From: Glycomyces amatae
Lineage (GTDB): Bacteria; Actinomycetota; Actinomycetes; Mycobacteriales; Micromonosporaceae
Assembly: GCF_020991375.1 (NCBI RefSeq)
Contig: NZ_JAJLQZ010000010.1
Span: 62,001-126,000 of the forward strand
Direction: 5' to 3'
Length of the DNA stretch: 64,000 nt
The position numbers and the translations under genes were made by a program. The notes beneath the pieces are model-generated. The model was not told the origin of the DNA and did no database searches. It was given only the letters and a program-made list of their open reading frames with translations. This document shows positions 50,740 to 60,365 of this stretch, one piece after another; position 1 is the first letter of the stretch; every line of letters starts with the position of its first letter.

Positions 50740-51232
50740 GGCGGTCCCCCTGACGGTGTTCGAGTGCGATCCGGCGGGCGCCGGTGACCGTGAGCGCGAG
50801 CCGGTCGACCCGCCACGGCTGGTCCGTTCGGCAGTGCTCCCGGAGCCAGGCCCGGGCGAGCCGCTCGACCTGGCGGACCTTCTCGCCGTCGACGGCGCCC
50901 AGCGCGCCGCCGTGGCTCTCGGACCGGCGGGTCTTCACCTCGCAGAAGACGACCGTGTCCGCGCTCCGGGCGACCAGGTCGAGTTCGCCCCGCCGGTGCC
51001 GCCAGTTGCGGGCGAGGATCTGCATCCGGTGGCGGCGCAGGTGCGCGGCCGCGAGCCGTTCGCCGAGCCGCCCGAGCTCGTGCGGGGTGAGCCGGCGCAG
51101 GCTCGTTCCGGCGGTCGGCCGCGATGCGCCGGCGGGGCGGCGGGGCCCGCTTCGCCGTGCGGACCAGGGGACCGCGCTCGATGCGGAGGCGCTGCGGCCG
51201 TGCGGCGCGCGCTCGGTGCCGTCGGCGTTCAC
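50738..51232 (-). CDS. yraN: YraN family (UPF0102) nuclease-fold protein with no usable stop codon
   Basis: The UPF0102 domain is clear: TPHELGRLGERLAAAHLRRH, QILARNWRHRRGELDLVAR, then TVVFCEVKTRRS (the D...EVK of a Holliday-junction-resolvase-like fold). It ends RIALEHRQG. The GTG at 51232 overlaps the M23 stop (GTGA). In this frame no stop follows; it stays open through yifB and dprA, out of frame with them, to 47630. A one-base change in the G5 run at about 50747-50751 would give a stop 13 or so residues later. So the 3' end is either an indel artefact or a genuine loss of stop. I end the feature at the start of yifB. Confidence 0.7.
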
Positions 51233-51978
51233 GGCCGGGCCCCGGTCGGGACAGCGGGGTGCGCCGCGGCGGCGGTGCGTCGGTCTTCCGCTGCGGCCGT
51301 GGCGCTGTCGCCTGAGTGCTCGGCCGCCTGCACGGCGCGGCCCGGGCGGGGGAGGAGCCGCACCTTGCCGGCCCCGAAGAGCAGCATCGGGTCCAGGTAC
51401 AGCGGCCCCCGTTTGAGGCCGAGGTGGAGGCAGGCCGCTGCGGGGCAGGAGGCGTGGCCGGGCTGGAGGCGCCCGACGGCCTGGCCCGCGGCGACCGCCT
51501 CGCCCGCGGCCACGAGCGGTTCGACCGGCTCGTAGGTGGTGCGCAGGCCGTCCGCGTGGGCGACGCTCACGACGCCGCGGCCCGCGAGGTCGCCGGCGAA
51601 GACCACCGTGCCCGCCCCCGCGGCCACGACCTCCTGTGAGTCCGCGGCACCGAGGTCGACCCCGCGGTGGCCCGGCATCCACGGCAGCGGCGGCGGGTCG
51701 AACGCGGTCAGCAGGTCGAGGCCGTCGACCGGCGGCCTCCAGGGGCCCCGGTCGGCGGCGGGGCGGTAGCCGGGCGGACCGCCCGGCGGCCGTGGGGCGG
51801 TCCCGGCACCGCCGCTCGCTGCGGGTTCGGCGCCCGGCGCGACGGCCTCCGCGCGGTGGAGGCCGGGCGGGGGACCGGCGTCCGCGGCCTCGGCGAGCGT
51901 GGGGACGAGGATCGCCGCGCCGGCGAGGAGCGCCGAGGTGATGAGGCTGATGACCATCGCGTTGTGTAGTTGTCGCAT
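51229..51978 (-). CDS. M23 family metallopeptidase (LytM-like), secreted
   Basis: A 249-aa protein. An N-terminal signal or anchor segment (VISLITSALLAGAAILVPTL) is followed by a Pro/Gly-rich stretch. The LytM fold has HRGVDLGA (first zinc ligand region), VSVAHADGLRTTYEPVE and HLGLKRG (last His). The usual upstream His-x3-Asp is kept as HRGVD, so the zinc site seems nearly complete. It would cut peptidoglycan cross-links. A disordered Ala/Arg-rich tail ends the protein. The start is the ATG at 51978. Located upstream of rpsB in reverse orientation, as in Streptomyces. Confidence 0.85.
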   Translation of the reverse strand: MRQLHNAMVISLITSALLAGAAILVPTLAEAADAGPPPGLHRAEAVAPGAEPAASGGAGTAPRPPGGPPGYRPAADRGPWRPPVDGLDLLTAFDPPPLPWMPGHRGVDLGAADSQEVVAAGAGTVVFAGDLAGRGVVSVAHADGLRTTYEPVEPLVAAGEAVAAGQAVGRLQPGHASCPAAACLHLGLKRGPLYLDPMLLFGAGKVRLLPRPGRAVQAAEHSGDSATAAAEDRRTAAAAHPAVPTGARP

Positions 51979-52421
51979 GACTCAATGCTGACGGGGCTGT
52001 CCGGTATCGGCAAGGACGAGTTCGGTGCCTGTGGATAACTCCGTTCGCGCCCTTCCCACCTGCTTGAACGCCGCAGCGTGGATCGGGCGGTTCGGGCGCC
52101 TGCGGGTGCGGCGCCGGTCACGGGGGCGGATTGCCTCTGTCACTGCCGCCCACCGCGTTCTCGGCGGCCCGAGCGCCCCAAGTACACTGATGGGAGCGGA
52201 TCGGCGCCCTCGCGCGCCGAACCGACTTCGCGCGCTCGCCGCGGCCCGACCTCCATCGCTCGCCCGTCACGGGCGCCTTGCGACGGATGCGGTCCGGCCC
52301 TAGCGATCTCCCAGGTCCGGGACCTCCCGGTTGCAGATCGCCGGAGGCGGGCGCCAGGCGCGGGACGTCCGGACTTCGGGCGCCTCCCGCGAACGAACCA
52401 GGGAACGAAAGGAACACAACC
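51979..52421. other. Intergenic region: rpsB promoter/leader and an isolated DnaA-box-like site
   Basis: This 443-base gap has no supported gene. A perfect TTATCCACA (reverse complement TGTGGATAA at 52030-52038) matches a DnaA box, but it is single. TACACT at 52183-52188 is a good -10 for rpsB; a clear -35 was not found. This leaves a 5' leader of about 225 bases with GC-rich complementary segments before the rpsB ribosome binding site, which may mediate ribosomal-protein autoregulation. Confidence 0.5.
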
Positions 52422-53270
52422 GTGTCGGTTGTCACCATGAGGCAGCTGCTTGAGAGCGGCGTGCACTTCGGCCACCAGACCCGTCGCTGGAACCCGAAGA
52501 TGAAGCGGTTCATCCTCACCGACCGCAACGGCATCTACGTCATCGACCTGCGCCAGACCGTCGACTACGCGGCCAAGGCCCACGACTTCGTCAAGAACGT
52601 CGTGGCCGAGGGCGGCGAGGTCCTGTTCGTGGGCACCAAGAAGCAGGCCCAGGAGGCCGTCGCCGAGCAGGCCCAGCGCGTCGGGATGCCGTTCGTGAAC
52701 CACCGCTGGCTCGGCGGCATGCTCACCAACTTCCAGACCATCCAGAAGCGCCTCATGCGCCTCAAGGAACTCGAGATCATCGAGGCCAACGGTGCGGCCA
52801 ACCGCACCAAGAAGGAAATGCTCCAGCTCATGCGCGAGAAGGACAAGCTCGAGCGCACGCTCGGCGGCCTCCGCGACATGGAGAAGACCCCGGCCGCGAT
52901 CTGGATCGTGGACACCAAGAAGGAGCACATCGCCGTCGACGAGGCCCGCAAGCTCGGCATCCCCGTCGTCGCGATCCTCGACACCAACTGCGACCCCGAC
53001 GAGGTCGACTTCCCGATCCCCGGCAACGACGACGCGATCCGCTCCGTCGCGCTGCTGACGAAGATCATCGCCGACGGCGCCGCCGAAGGCCTCCTGGCCC
53101 GCTCCGGCGGCCGAGGCGAGAAGGCCGAGGGCGAGCCGCTCGCCGAGTGGGAGAAGGAGCTCCTCGTCGAGGGCGAGAAGCCCGCCGAGGCTCCGGCCGC
53201 TGCCGAGGCGCCGGCCGTCGCCGAGACCCCGGCCGCCGAGGCCGGCGAGCCGACCACCGACGAGAAGTAA
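52422..53270 (+). CDS. rpsB: 30S ribosomal protein S2
   Basis: A 282-aa protein on the 30S subunit. [20 protein letters not shown] is the invariant N-terminus, with [32 protein letters not shown] and [10 protein letters not shown] further on. The C-terminal 60 residues are an Ala/Glu/Pro-rich tail, common in actinobacterial S2. The GTG at 52422 has AAAGGA nine bases upstream. It heads the conserved rpsB-tsf unit, 11 bases before tsf. Confidence 0.97.
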   Translation: MSVVTMRQLLESGVHFGHQTRRWNPKMKRFILTDRNGIYVIDLRQTVDYAAKAHDFVKNVVAEGGEVLFVGTKKQAQEAVAEQAQRVGMPFVNHRWLGGMLTNFQTIQKRLMRLKELEIIEANGAANRTKKEMLQLMREKDKLERTLGGLRDMEKTPAAIWIVDTKKEHIAVDEARKLGIPVVAILDTNCDPDEVDFPIPGNDDAIRSVALLTKIIADGAAEGLLARSGGRGEKAEGEPLAEWEKELLVEGEKPAEAPAAAEAPAVAETPAAEAGEPTTDEK

Positions 53271-53281
53271 GAAGGGGAGCA

Positions 53282-54094
53282 ATGGCCAACTTCACGATGG
53301 CTGACGTCAAGAAGCTCCGGGAAGCCACCGGCTCCGGGATGATGGACGTCAAGAAGGCCCTCGAAGCCGCGGACGGCGACTACGACGCCGCCCTCGAGGC
53401 CCTGCGCATCAAGGGAGCCAAGGACGTCGGCAAGCGCGCCGAGCGCACCACGGCCCAGGGCCTGGTCGCCCAGTCGGGCGGCACGCTGCTCGAGCTGCTG
53501 TGCGAGACCGACTTCGTCGCCAAGAACGGCGCGTTCATCGAGCTCGCCCAGACCCTGGTCGAGCTGGCCGACGAGGTCCGCCCCGCCGACGGCGAGGCGT
53601 TCGCCAAGGCCGAGCTGAACGGCAAGACCGTCGCCGAGGTCGTCCAGGACGAGTCCGTCAAGCTGGGCGAGAAGCTCGTCGTCGGCCGCGTCGGCTCCCT
53701 CGACGGCGACGTCGCGGTCTACATGCACCGCAAGGCCGCCGACCTCCCGCCGGCCGTCGGCATCCTCGTCGCCTACACCGGCGACGCCGAGGCCGCCCGC
53801 CAGGTCGGCATGCAGGCCGCCGCGATGCGCCCGAAGTACCTCGCCAGCGACGAGGTCCCCGCGGACATCATCGAGGGCGAGAAGCGCGTCGCGCTGGAGA
53901 CGGCCAAGGAAGAGGGCAAGCCCGAGCGCGCCTGGGACAAGATCGTCGAAGGCAAGGTCAACGCCTACTACCGCGACTTCGCCCTGCTCGAGCAGAACTC
54001 GGTCATCGACAACAAGAAGTCCGTGAAGCAGGTCCTGGCCGAGGCCGGCACCGAGGTCACCGGCTTCATCCGCTTCGAAGTCGGCCAGGAGTAG
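53282..54094 (+). CDS. tsf: Elongation factor Ts
   Basis: A 270-aa nucleotide exchange factor of EF-Tu. The N-terminal UBA-like domain has [32 protein letters not shown], the core motif that touches EF-Tu, is near residue 78. [19 protein letters not shown] and [13 protein letters not shown] mark the C-terminal domains. Length is normal. AGGGGAGCA precedes the ATG at 53282. A perfect 11-bp hairpin follows at 54146. Confidence 0.97.
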   Translation: MANFTMADVKKLREATGSGMMDVKKALEAADGDYDAALEALRIKGAKDVGKRAERTTAQGLVAQSGGTLLELLCETDFVAKNGAFIELAQTLVELADEVRPADGEAFAKAELNGKTVAEVVQDESVKLGEKLVVGRVGSLDGDVAVYMHRKAADLPPAVGILVAYTGDAEAARQVGMQAAAMRPKYLASDEVPADIIEGEKRVALETAKEEGKPERAWDKIVEGKVNAYYRDFALLEQNSVIDNKKSVKQVLAEAGTEVTGFIRFEVGQE

Positions 54095-54145
54095 CGAGCG
54101 GTCCGCGCGAGCGGACTACACTGGCTCCAGCCGTAAGCACGGGAA

Positions 54146-54171
54146 GGGGCGGCGGCGCAGGCCGCCGCCCC
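54146..54171 (+). terminator. rpsB-tsf terminator
   Basis: GGGGCGGCGGC (54146-54156) pairs perfectly with GCCGCCGCCCC (54161-54171) across GCAG, 52 bases beyond the tsf stop. Flanking GGAA/TTCC may extend it. Confidence 0.85.
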
Positions 54172-54267
54172 GTTCCATGCCTGGGGAAGACACCGCCGCG
54201 GTCACCGCGACCGGACGGCGCCGCCCGGTCGTCGCCAGCGGGACCGCGCGCAGAGCAGGGGAGTGCC

Positions 54268-54993
54268 ATGAGTCAAGACACGTACCGCAGGGTCGTGCTG
54301 AAACTGTCCGGCGAGGCCTTCGGCGGCGGGTCCGTCGGCGTCGACCCCGACGTCGTCCAGGGCGTCGCCCGCCAGATTGCGGCCGGCGTGGCCGCGGGCG
54401 TCCAGGTGGCCGTGGTCGTCGGCGGCGGCAACTTCTTCCGCGGGGCCGAACTCCAGCGCCGCGGCATGGACCGCGCCCGCGCCGACTACATGGGCATGCT
54501 CGGCACCGTCATGAACTGCCTGGCCCTCCAGGACTTCCTGGAGAAGGAGGGCGTCGACACCCGCGTCCAGACCGCCATCGCCATGGCCCAGGTCGCCGAG
54601 GCCTACCTGCCGCTGCGCGCCATCCGCCACCTCGAGAAGGGCCGCGTCGTCATCTTCGGCGCCGGCGCCGGCATGCCGTACTTCTCGACCGACACCGTCG
54701 CGGCCCAGCGGGCCCTGGAGATCGGCGCGCAGGTCGTCCTCGTCAGCAAGAACGGCGTCGACGCGGTCTACACCGCCGACCCCAAGACCGACCCCGCCGC
54801 GCAGCGCCTCGACGACATCACCTTCGACGAGGCCCTCAAGCGCGAGCTCATGGTCGTCGACCAGGCCGCCTTCAGCCTCTGCAAGGACAACTCCCTGCCG
54901 ATGCTCGTCTTCGGCGCCGACGACGACGGGAACCTGCGGCGCGCCATCGTCGGCGAGCAGCTCGGCACCCTCATCCACGCCGCCGACGACTGA
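54268..54993 (+). CDS. pyrH: UMP kinase
   Basis: A 241-aa bacterial UMP kinase of the amino acid kinase fold, which makes UDP from UMP and [16 protein letters not shown] (N-terminal ATP loop), [47 protein letters not shown] and [16 protein letters not shown] (C-terminal) are standard. The ATG at 54268 has GGGGAG upstream. It is in the order tsf-pyrH-frr-cdsA, but a terminator and 173 bases separate it from tsf, so it may have its own promoter. Confidence 0.96.
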   Translation: MSQDTYRRVVLKLSGEAFGGGSVGVDPDVVQGVARQIAAGVAAGVQVAVVVGGGNFFRGAELQRRGMDRARADYMGMLGTVMNCLALQDFLEKEGVDTRVQTAIAMAQVAEAYLPLRAIRHLEKGRVVIFGAGAGMPYFSTDTVAAQRALEIGAQVVLVSKNGVDAVYTADPKTDPAAQRLDDITFDEALKRELMVVDQAAFSLCKDNSLPMLVFGADDDGNLRRAIVGEQLGTLIHAADD

Positions 54994-55114
54994 GCCCGGC
55001 GCCCCGGCCCCGGCCGGGACCCGGCCGCGCTGAGGACATCCACGCCACCGAGGACCGACAGCGGGACGGTACGGTCAGAAGTGCTGTCAAGCCGCGAGAG
55101 AATGTGAGAACACC

Positions 55115-55672
55115 GTGATCGACGACACCCTCCTCGAAGCCGAGGAGAAGATGGAGCGGGCCATCGAGCACGCCAAGGAGGAATTCGCGGCCATCCGCAC
55201 CGGTCGCGCCTCCTCCGCCATGTTCAACCGGATCACCGTCGACTACTACGGCGCCCCCACCCCGATCCCGCAGGTCGCCTCGATCGCGATCCCCGAGCCG
55301 CGCATGGTCCTCGTCAAGCCCTTCGACGCCTCGCAGCTCAAGGACATCGAGGACGCCATCCGCAACTCCAACCTCGGTGTCAACCCCGCCAACGAGGGCA
55401 CCCAGCTGCGGCTGAACCTGCCCCCCATGACCGAGGAGCGCCGCCGCGAGATGATCAAGGTGGCCCGCACCAAGGGCGAGGACGCCAAGATCGCCATCCG
55501 CAACGTCCGCCGCAAGGCCAAGGACGAGATCGGCAAGGCCGTCAAGGACGGCGAGGTCTCCGAGGACGAGGGCCGCTCCGGCGAGAAGGAGCTCGACGAC
55601 CTCACCGGCCGCTTCACCGGACACGTCGACGAACTCGTCAGCGCCAAAGAGTCCGAGCTGCTCGAGATCTGA
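55115..55672 (+). CDS. frr: Ribosome recycling factor
   Basis: A 185-aa RRF which, with EF-G, splits the post-termination ribosome. [66 protein letters not shown] and [14 protein letters not shown] are the family signatures. The length is exactly the usual one. The GTG at 55115 is the start; no strong Shine-Dalgarno is seen (GAGAATGTGAG). The stop overlaps the cdsA ATG by one base. Confidence 0.96.
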   Translation: MIDDTLLEAEEKMERAIEHAKEEFAAIRTGRASSAMFNRITVDYYGAPTPIPQVASIAIPEPRMVLVKPFDASQLKDIEDAIRNSNLGVNPANEGTQLRLNLPPMTEERRREMIKVARTKGEDAKIAIRNVRRKAKDEIGKAVKDGEVSEDEGRSGEKELDDLTGRFTGHVDELVSAKESELLEI

Positions 55673-56628
55673 TGAGCGCGATTCCCGACGGTTCGCCCGG
55701 CCGTCGCCCCCGGCCGTCCCCGGACGAGCGAGGGCCCGGCGCCGCCGAGACCGGCCCCGAAGCGACCGGCCCCGAAGCGACCGGCGCCGAGGAGCGGAAG
55801 CCCAAGGCCGGCCGCAACCTGCCCGTCGCCATCGGCGCCGGCCTCGGCATGGCCGCGGTGGTCCTGGCCTCCCTGCTGATCCAGCCCGTCGCCTTCCTCG
55901 GCCTGGCCGTCGTCGCCATCGCCGTCGCCTGCTGGGAGACCGGCACCGCGATGCGCAGGGGCGGCAAGAACGTCCCGGTGATCCCGCTGGCCGCCGCGGG
56001 CGTCCTCATCGTGGTCCTCGCCTGGTTCGGCGGGGCCACGGGCCTGCTCCTGGGCACCGCCGTCGGCGTCGCGGCCCTGTTCGTGTGGCGCCTCTCCGAG
56101 GGCGCCACCGGCTACCGGACCGACATCCCCGCCGCCGCGCTCGTCCTCGTCCAGGTGCCGTTCCTGGCCGGGTTCGTGATGCTCCTGGCCGCGTCCGAGA
56201 ACGACTCGGCCCGCTTCATCGACGGCGCGGCCGCGCAGGTCATCATCGCCCTGTTCACCGTCGTCTGCTCCGACACCGGCGGGTACGCCGCCGGGGTCAT
56301 GTTCGGGCGCCACCAGATGACCCCGCGCATCAGCCCCAAGAAGTCCTGGGAGGGCCTGGGCGGGTCGATCGTCGCCGCCGCCCTGGGCGGCTCGGTCACC
56401 CTCTGGGTGTTCTTCGGCGTCTCCATCCCGCTGGGCGTGGCGTTCGGCGTGTGCGTGGCCCTGGCCGCTACGTTGGGGGACCTGTCCGTCTCGCTGCTGA
56501 AGCGGGACCTCGGCATCAAGGACATGAGCAATCTCATCCCCGGCCACGGCGGGGTGATGGACCGTCTCGACTCGATCCTCATGGTGGCCCCGGTGGCCTA
56601 TGTGTGGTTCCGTTACCTGCTCGGGTGA
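55672..56628 (+). CDS. cdsA: Phosphatidate cytidylyltransferase
   Basis: A 318-aa integral membrane enzyme that makes CDP-diacylglycerol for phospholipid synthesis. A Pro/Glu-rich cytosolic N-terminus with a short tandem repeat (TGPEATGPEATG) precedes about seven to eight TM segments. The signature of CDS proteins is at the C-terminus: SLLKRDLGIKDMSNL, then PGHGGVMDRLDSI. SPKKSWEGLGGSI is the other conserved block. The ATG overlaps the frr stop by one base. It is followed by rlmN after 100 bases. Confidence 0.94.
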   Translation: MSAIPDGSPGRRPRPSPDERGPGAAETGPEATGPEATGAEERKPKAGRNLPVAIGAGLGMAAVVLASLLIQPVAFLGLAVVAIAVACWETGTAMRRGGKNVPVIPLAAAGVLIVVLAWFGGATGLLLGTAVGVAALFVWRLSEGATGYRTDIPAAALVLVQVPFLAGFVMLLAASENDSARFIDGAAAQVIIALFTVVCSDTGGYAAGVMFGRHQMTPRISPKKSWEGLGGSIVAAALGGSVTLWVFFGVSIPLGVAFGVCVALAATLGDLSVSLLKRDLGIKDMSNLIPGHGGVMDRLDSILMVAPVAYVWFRYLLG

Positions 56629-56728
56629 TGTGTCCTGATTGGTGTATCCGTTGAAGGAGGGCCCGGGGTGAATTCCGCGATCCGGGGTTGGCGGGTCCAG
56701 TGCCTGTCATGCGAGACTAGGTCGTGAC

Positions 56729-57877
56729 ATGTCTGTAGCACTCACGTTGACCGAACCGCGCCCCCGCAAGGCCGCGCCCCGCCACCTCGCCGACCTCGAC
56801 CTGGCCGGGTGCCAGTCCGTCCTCTCCGAGATCGGCCAGCCCGCCTTCCGCGCCAAGCAGCTGCGGCAGCAGTACTTCGGCCGCCACGTCGGCGACGCGG
56901 CGCTCATGACCGACCTGCCGGCCGCCTCCCGCGAGGCCATCGGCGAGGCGCTGCTCCCGCAGCTGCTCCAGCCGGTCAGGGTCGACTCCTGCGACGACGG
57001 GCAGACCGTCAAGGCCGTCTGGCGCCTCTACGACGGCGCGCTCGTCGAGAGCGTCATCATGGCCTACCCCGACCGGGTGACCGCCTGCGTGTCCTCACAG
57101 GCCGGATGCGGGATGGCCTGCCCGTTCTGCGCCACCGGCCAGGGCGGCCTGACGCGCAACCTCACCACCGCCGAGATCGTCGACCAGGTGGTCGCCGCCG
57201 CGCGCATCGCGGCCGAGCGCGGCCTGGGGCGCCTCTCCAACATCGTCTTCATGGGCATGGGCGAGCCGCTGGCCAACTGGGCCCGGCTCAAGAGCGCCCT
57301 GCGCCTCATCACCGGGCCCGTGCCCGACGGGATCGGGCTCTCGGCCCGCAACATCACCGTCTCCACGGTCGGCCTGGTGCCCACGATCAGGAAGCTCTCG
57401 GAGGAGGGCCTGCCGGTGACGCTGGCGGTCTCGCTCCACGCCCCCGACGACGAGCTGCGCGACGAGCTCGTCCCGATCAACACGCGCTGGAAGGTCGCCG
57501 AGGTCCTGGAGGCGGCCTGGGAGTACGCTCGAGTGACGAAACGTCGTGTCTCGATCGAGTACGCGATGATCAGGGACGTGAACGACCAGCCCTGGCGGGC
57601 GGACCTCCTCGGGAAGCTGCTCGCGGGCAAGCTCGTCCACGTGAACCTGATCCCTCTGAACCCCACGCCGGGGAGCCGGTGGGACGCCAGTCCCAAACCG
57701 GTCGAGGCGGAGTTCGTTCGGCGGCTGCGAGCCGCGGGTGTGTCCACGACGGTGCGCGATACGCGCGGCCAAGAGATCGACGGCGCCTGCGGGCAGCTGG
57801 CCGCTTCGGTCCGGGAGGCCGGGACCCCCGGTCGCGCCGGCGCGAAGCCGGGCGGCGCCTCCGGCGCCGCGGCATGA
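56729..57877 (+). CDS. rlmN: 23S rRNA (adenine(2503)-C(2))-methyltransferase
   Basis: A 382-aa radical SAM enzyme that methylates A2503 of 23S rRNA and A37 of some tRNAs. The cluster motif [11 protein letters not shown] (C-x3-C-x2-C) is at about residue 126. The other essential Cys are in [10 protein letters not shown] and, near the C-terminus, [47 protein letters not shown] and [13 protein letters not shown] are standard. The ATG at 56729 starts [14 protein letters not shown]. The next gene begins 22 bases after the stop. Confidence 0.95.
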   Translation: MSVALTLTEPRPRKAAPRHLADLDLAGCQSVLSEIGQPAFRAKQLRQQYFGRHVGDAALMTDLPAASREAIGEALLPQLLQPVRVDSCDDGQTVKAVWRLYDGALVESVIMAYPDRVTACVSSQAGCGMACPFCATGQGGLTRNLTTAEIVDQVVAAARIAAERGLGRLSNIVFMGMGEPLANWARLKSALRLITGPVPDGIGLSARNITVSTVGLVPTIRKLSEEGLPVTLAVSLHAPDDELRDELVPINTRWKVAEVLEAAWEYARVTKRRVSIEYAMIRDVNDQPWRADLLGKLLAGKLVHVNLIPLNPTPGSRWDASPKPVEAEFVRRLRAAGVSTTVRDTRGQEIDGACGQLAASVREAGTPGRAGAKPGGASGAAA

Positions 57878-57899
57878 GGCGGAGAAGGGTGGCTTGGTA

Positions 57900-59897
57900 G
57901 TGGCGAGTCATGGTGACCGGTTCCGGCGCCGGGCGTTGAGCCGGGGCTACAAGGTCGACGAGGTCGACGCGTTCCTGGACCGCGTGGAGGCGACACTGGC
58001 CGGCGAGCCGGTGGGCAGCCCCGTGTCGGCCGACGAGGTGGACGACGTCGTCTTCAGGGTCCGCTTCGGCGGCTACGACGAGTGGCAGGTGGACGTCTAC
58101 CTCGACCGGGTCGCGCGTCAGCTCGCCGAGTTGGAGGAGCGCGGCGTCCTCGGCACCGCCCCCGCTCCCGACTACGGCAAGCCCGACACGGCCGCTCCCG
58201 CCCCGCCCGCGCAGCAGGCCCCCGGTTCGCGCCGGGCCCCCGAGACGCAGGCCACCCAGGTCATCCCCGCTCAGGACATGATGGCCGCCCGCGAGATGGC
58301 GCCCCCGCCGCCCGCGCCCGAACCGGTCGGCCGCGGACGCGGCGCCGCCCGGGCCGCGGCCGCCCCGCCGGACGCCGAAGGCTTCGGCGACCTGCGCGGC
58401 GACGACGACGAGGGCTTCGGCTTCCTCGCCGGACCTCCCGGCGACGACTACGACGACCCGTTCGCCAAGCGCGGCGGCGCCGACCAGGGCCGCGGCGGCC
58501 CTGACTTCGGCGGCCCTGACTTCGGCGGACGAGGCGGCGGCCAGGACTTCGGCGGCCGCGGCCAGGGCGACTTCGGTCCCCCCCGCGACGACTTCGGGCC
58601 GAGCCAGGGTGACTTCGGCCAAGGCGACTTCGGCCGCGACGAGTTCGCCGCCCCGCGCGGCGGCAACGGCTTCGGCCCCCGCGGCGGCCCCGAACCGGGC
58701 GTCTACGGCAACGACTTCGGCGGCCCCCGCGGCGCCGAACCGGCACGCGGCGACTTCGGGGCGCCCGCGCCGTCCGGCCCGCGCGCCGGCATGCCCCAGG
58801 ACGGCCCCCAGGCGGGCCCCGTCCCGCACGGCGCCACCGAGCAGCTGCCGCTCCAGTCCGACGCCGGACGCGGCGGCTTCGCCCCGAACGACGTCCCCGG
58901 CTACCCCGCCAACGACGGCCCGGGCGGCTATGCCCCGAACGACGGCCCGGGCGGCTATCCCTCTAATGACGCCCCTGGCGTCTATGGTCAGAGCCGCCGT
59001 CCCGACCCCGCGCCCGGGTTCGGCGCGGCCTACGACGACGAGTTCGGCGACACCGGGAACCGCCGCGCGGCCATGCCGCACCAGTCCCCGCAGCCGCCGA
59101 TGCCCCAGGGCCCCATGGGCCACCAGGGGCCGCCGACCGGCTCCATCCCGCAGGCCGGGCGCTACAACCAGCCCGAACCCGAGCCGATGCCGCCCGCCGC
59201 GCCCACCCAGGCGATCCCGCAGAGCATGGTGCCGCCCATGGGCCGCCCCGAACCGCAGCAGCCCGACCCCTACGGCGCCCCGCGCGGACGCGAGTACGGC
59301 CAGGGCGGGTTCGGCCCCCAAGGGCAGCAGGAGGACACCGGGTACGGCCGCCGCGCGGCCGCGCCGAGCCCGCCCATGCAGGGCGGCTACGACCGCGGCA
59401 TGGCGCACGAGCCCACCGGCGGCTTCGGCCCGCCCCCCGGCCCCGACAACGGCTTCGCGCCGCAGCCGGGCCCGGCCGACACCGGCTTCGGCGGCCCCGG
59501 CCGCGGGGCCGCCACGCCGCCGGACTTCGGCCGCCGCAACCCCTACGAGGGCCGCGGCGCGTTCGAGGCCCCGGGGCGCCACGGCCGCGAGGAGATGACC
59601 ACCGAGATGCGCGCCTCGGACTCCCCGTTCACCCCCGACGACGTGCAGCGCCTGGAGCAGCTGCGCCGGGCCTTCCAGCCGCGGCGCTTCGGCTCGGGCT
59701 ACGACCCCGGCCAGGTGGACCAGATGTTCGACGCGGTCTCCGCGGCCATGACCGGCCGCAACCCCGTGCCGCTGTCGGACCGCGAGCTCGACACCAGCCA
59801 GTTCTCACTCGTGCAGGGCGGCTACTTCGAGGCGGAGGTGGACTCGGCGCTGCGCGAGGTGCGCGAGATGTTCGCCCGCCGCGGCATGATGCACTGA
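57900..59897 (+). CDS. DivIVA-domain repeat protein with a long disordered linker
   Basis: A 665-aa cytoplasmic protein. Four DivIVA-like helical repeats are arranged as two pairs at the ends. The N-terminal pair is at residues 8-35 (SRGYKVDEVDAFLDRVEA) and about 49-80 (FGGYDEWQVDVYLDRVARQL). The C-terminal pair is at 584-619 (GSGYDPGQVDQMFDAVSAAM) and 635-665 (GGYFEAEVDSALREVREMF). Between them, about 500 residues are low-complexity, rich in Gly, Pro, Asp, Phe and Arg, with DFGG-type repeats. DivIVA proteins mark curved membranes and cell poles; this one may be a scaffold. The GTG at 57900 is used; a TTG two codons before is possible. Confidence 0.85.
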   Translation: MASHGDRFRRRALSRGYKVDEVDAFLDRVEATLAGEPVGSPVSADEVDDVVFRVRFGGYDEWQVDVYLDRVARQLAELEERGVLGTAPAPDYGKPDTAAPAPPAQQAPGSRRAPETQATQVIPAQDMMAAREMAPPPPAPEPVGRGRGAARAAAAPPDAEGFGDLRGDDDEGFGFLAGPPGDDYDDPFAKRGGADQGRGGPDFGGPDFGGRGGGQDFGGRGQGDFGPPRDDFGPSQGDFGQGDFGRDEFAAPRGGNGFGPRGGPEPGVYGNDFGGPRGAEPARGDFGAPAPSGPRAGMPQDGPQAGPVPHGATEQLPLQSDAGRGGFAPNDVPGYPANDGPGGYAPNDGPGGYPSNDAPGVYGQSRRPDPAPGFGAAYDDEFGDTGNRRAAMPHQSPQPPMPQGPMGHQGPPTGSIPQAGRYNQPEPEPMPPAAPTQAIPQSMVPPMGRPEPQQPDPYGAPRGREYGQGGFGPQGQQEDTGYGRRAAAPSPPMQGGYDRGMAHEPTGGFGPPPGPDNGFAPQPGPADTGFGGPGRGAATPPDFGRRNPYEGRGAFEAPGRHGREEMTTEMRASDSPFTPDDVQRLEQLRRAFQPRRFGSGYDPGQVDQMFDAVSAAMTGRNPVPLSDRELDTSQFSLVQGGYFEAEVDSALREVREMFARRGMMH

Positions 59898-59914
59898 GCC
59901 GTCCGCGAGACGGG

Positions 59915-59944
59915 GAGAGGGGGCCGCTGCGGCGGCCCCCTCTC
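59915..59944 (+). terminator. Terminator of the rlmN-DivIVA unit
   Basis: GAGAGGGGGCCGC (59915-59927) pairs perfectly with GCGGCCCCCTCTC (59932-59944) across TGCG, 18 bases past the stop of the DivIVA-repeat gene. Confidence 0.88.
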
Positions 59945-59972
59945 GCGTCCCGGTCCTCCCCGGAGACGACGA

Positions 59973-59995
59973 AACCGGCCGCGGTGCGGCCGGTT
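59973..59995 (-). terminator. Terminator of the small membrane protein gene
   Basis: AACCGGCCGC (59973-59982) pairs perfectly with GCGGCCGGTT (59986-59995) across GGT. It serves the minus-strand gene ending at 60017. Confidence 0.82.
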
Positions 59996-60016
59996 CCCCC
60001 AAGTCGGTGTCGGGCG

Positions 60017-60235
60017 CTAGCGAAGGCCCGTCTTGCGCAGCCACGCGTCGGAGACGATGACGCCGAGCAGCACCACCGCGGTGATGATGAGGAACGCGTC
60101 CTCGACCCAGCCCGTGTGGTTGCCGAACAGGTACGCCAGGTTGATGACGATGCCGACGCCCAGCGCGGTGTACAGCGCCTTGCGGCTGGTGGGCTTGCGC
60201 TGGTCGGGCGCGAGAATCTGCTCTTCGGCAGCCAT
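60017..60235 (-). CDS. Small membrane protein, DUF2631-like
   Basis: A 72-aa protein with a short cytosolic N-terminus (MAAEEQILAPDQRKP) and two TM helices, about 22-37 (LYTALGVGIVINLAYLFG) and 47-64 (AFLIITAVVLLGVIV). It ends DAWLRKTGLR. This fits the DUF2631 family, which lies near rlmN and dxr in mycobacteria and relatives; the assignment is by size, topology and place. A GGAGGAG lies five bases before the ATG at 60235, which decides the start over the longer reading from 60505. Function unknown. Confidence 0.75.
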   Translation of the reverse strand: MAAEEQILAPDQRKPTSRKALYTALGVGIVINLAYLFGNHTGWVEDAFLIITAVVLLGVIVSDAWLRKTGLR

Positions 60236-60365
60236 GTGAACTCCTCCAACCTCTCCGGTGGTCGCAGACAGTCTCGCACGCCACATGCGCGAACGTCCCG
60301 GCCCCGTCCGAGCTGTGACTTGTAGAGTGAGTGTTCGTCGTCCCCGTGCTTCCGGAAGGGTAACC

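Noticed and set aside
47630-51985. A 1,451-codon open frame on the minus strand
   Set aside because: Only the part at 50738-51232 (YraN) has family motifs. The rest is an out-of-frame reading of yifB and dprA, so I kept only the YraN part.
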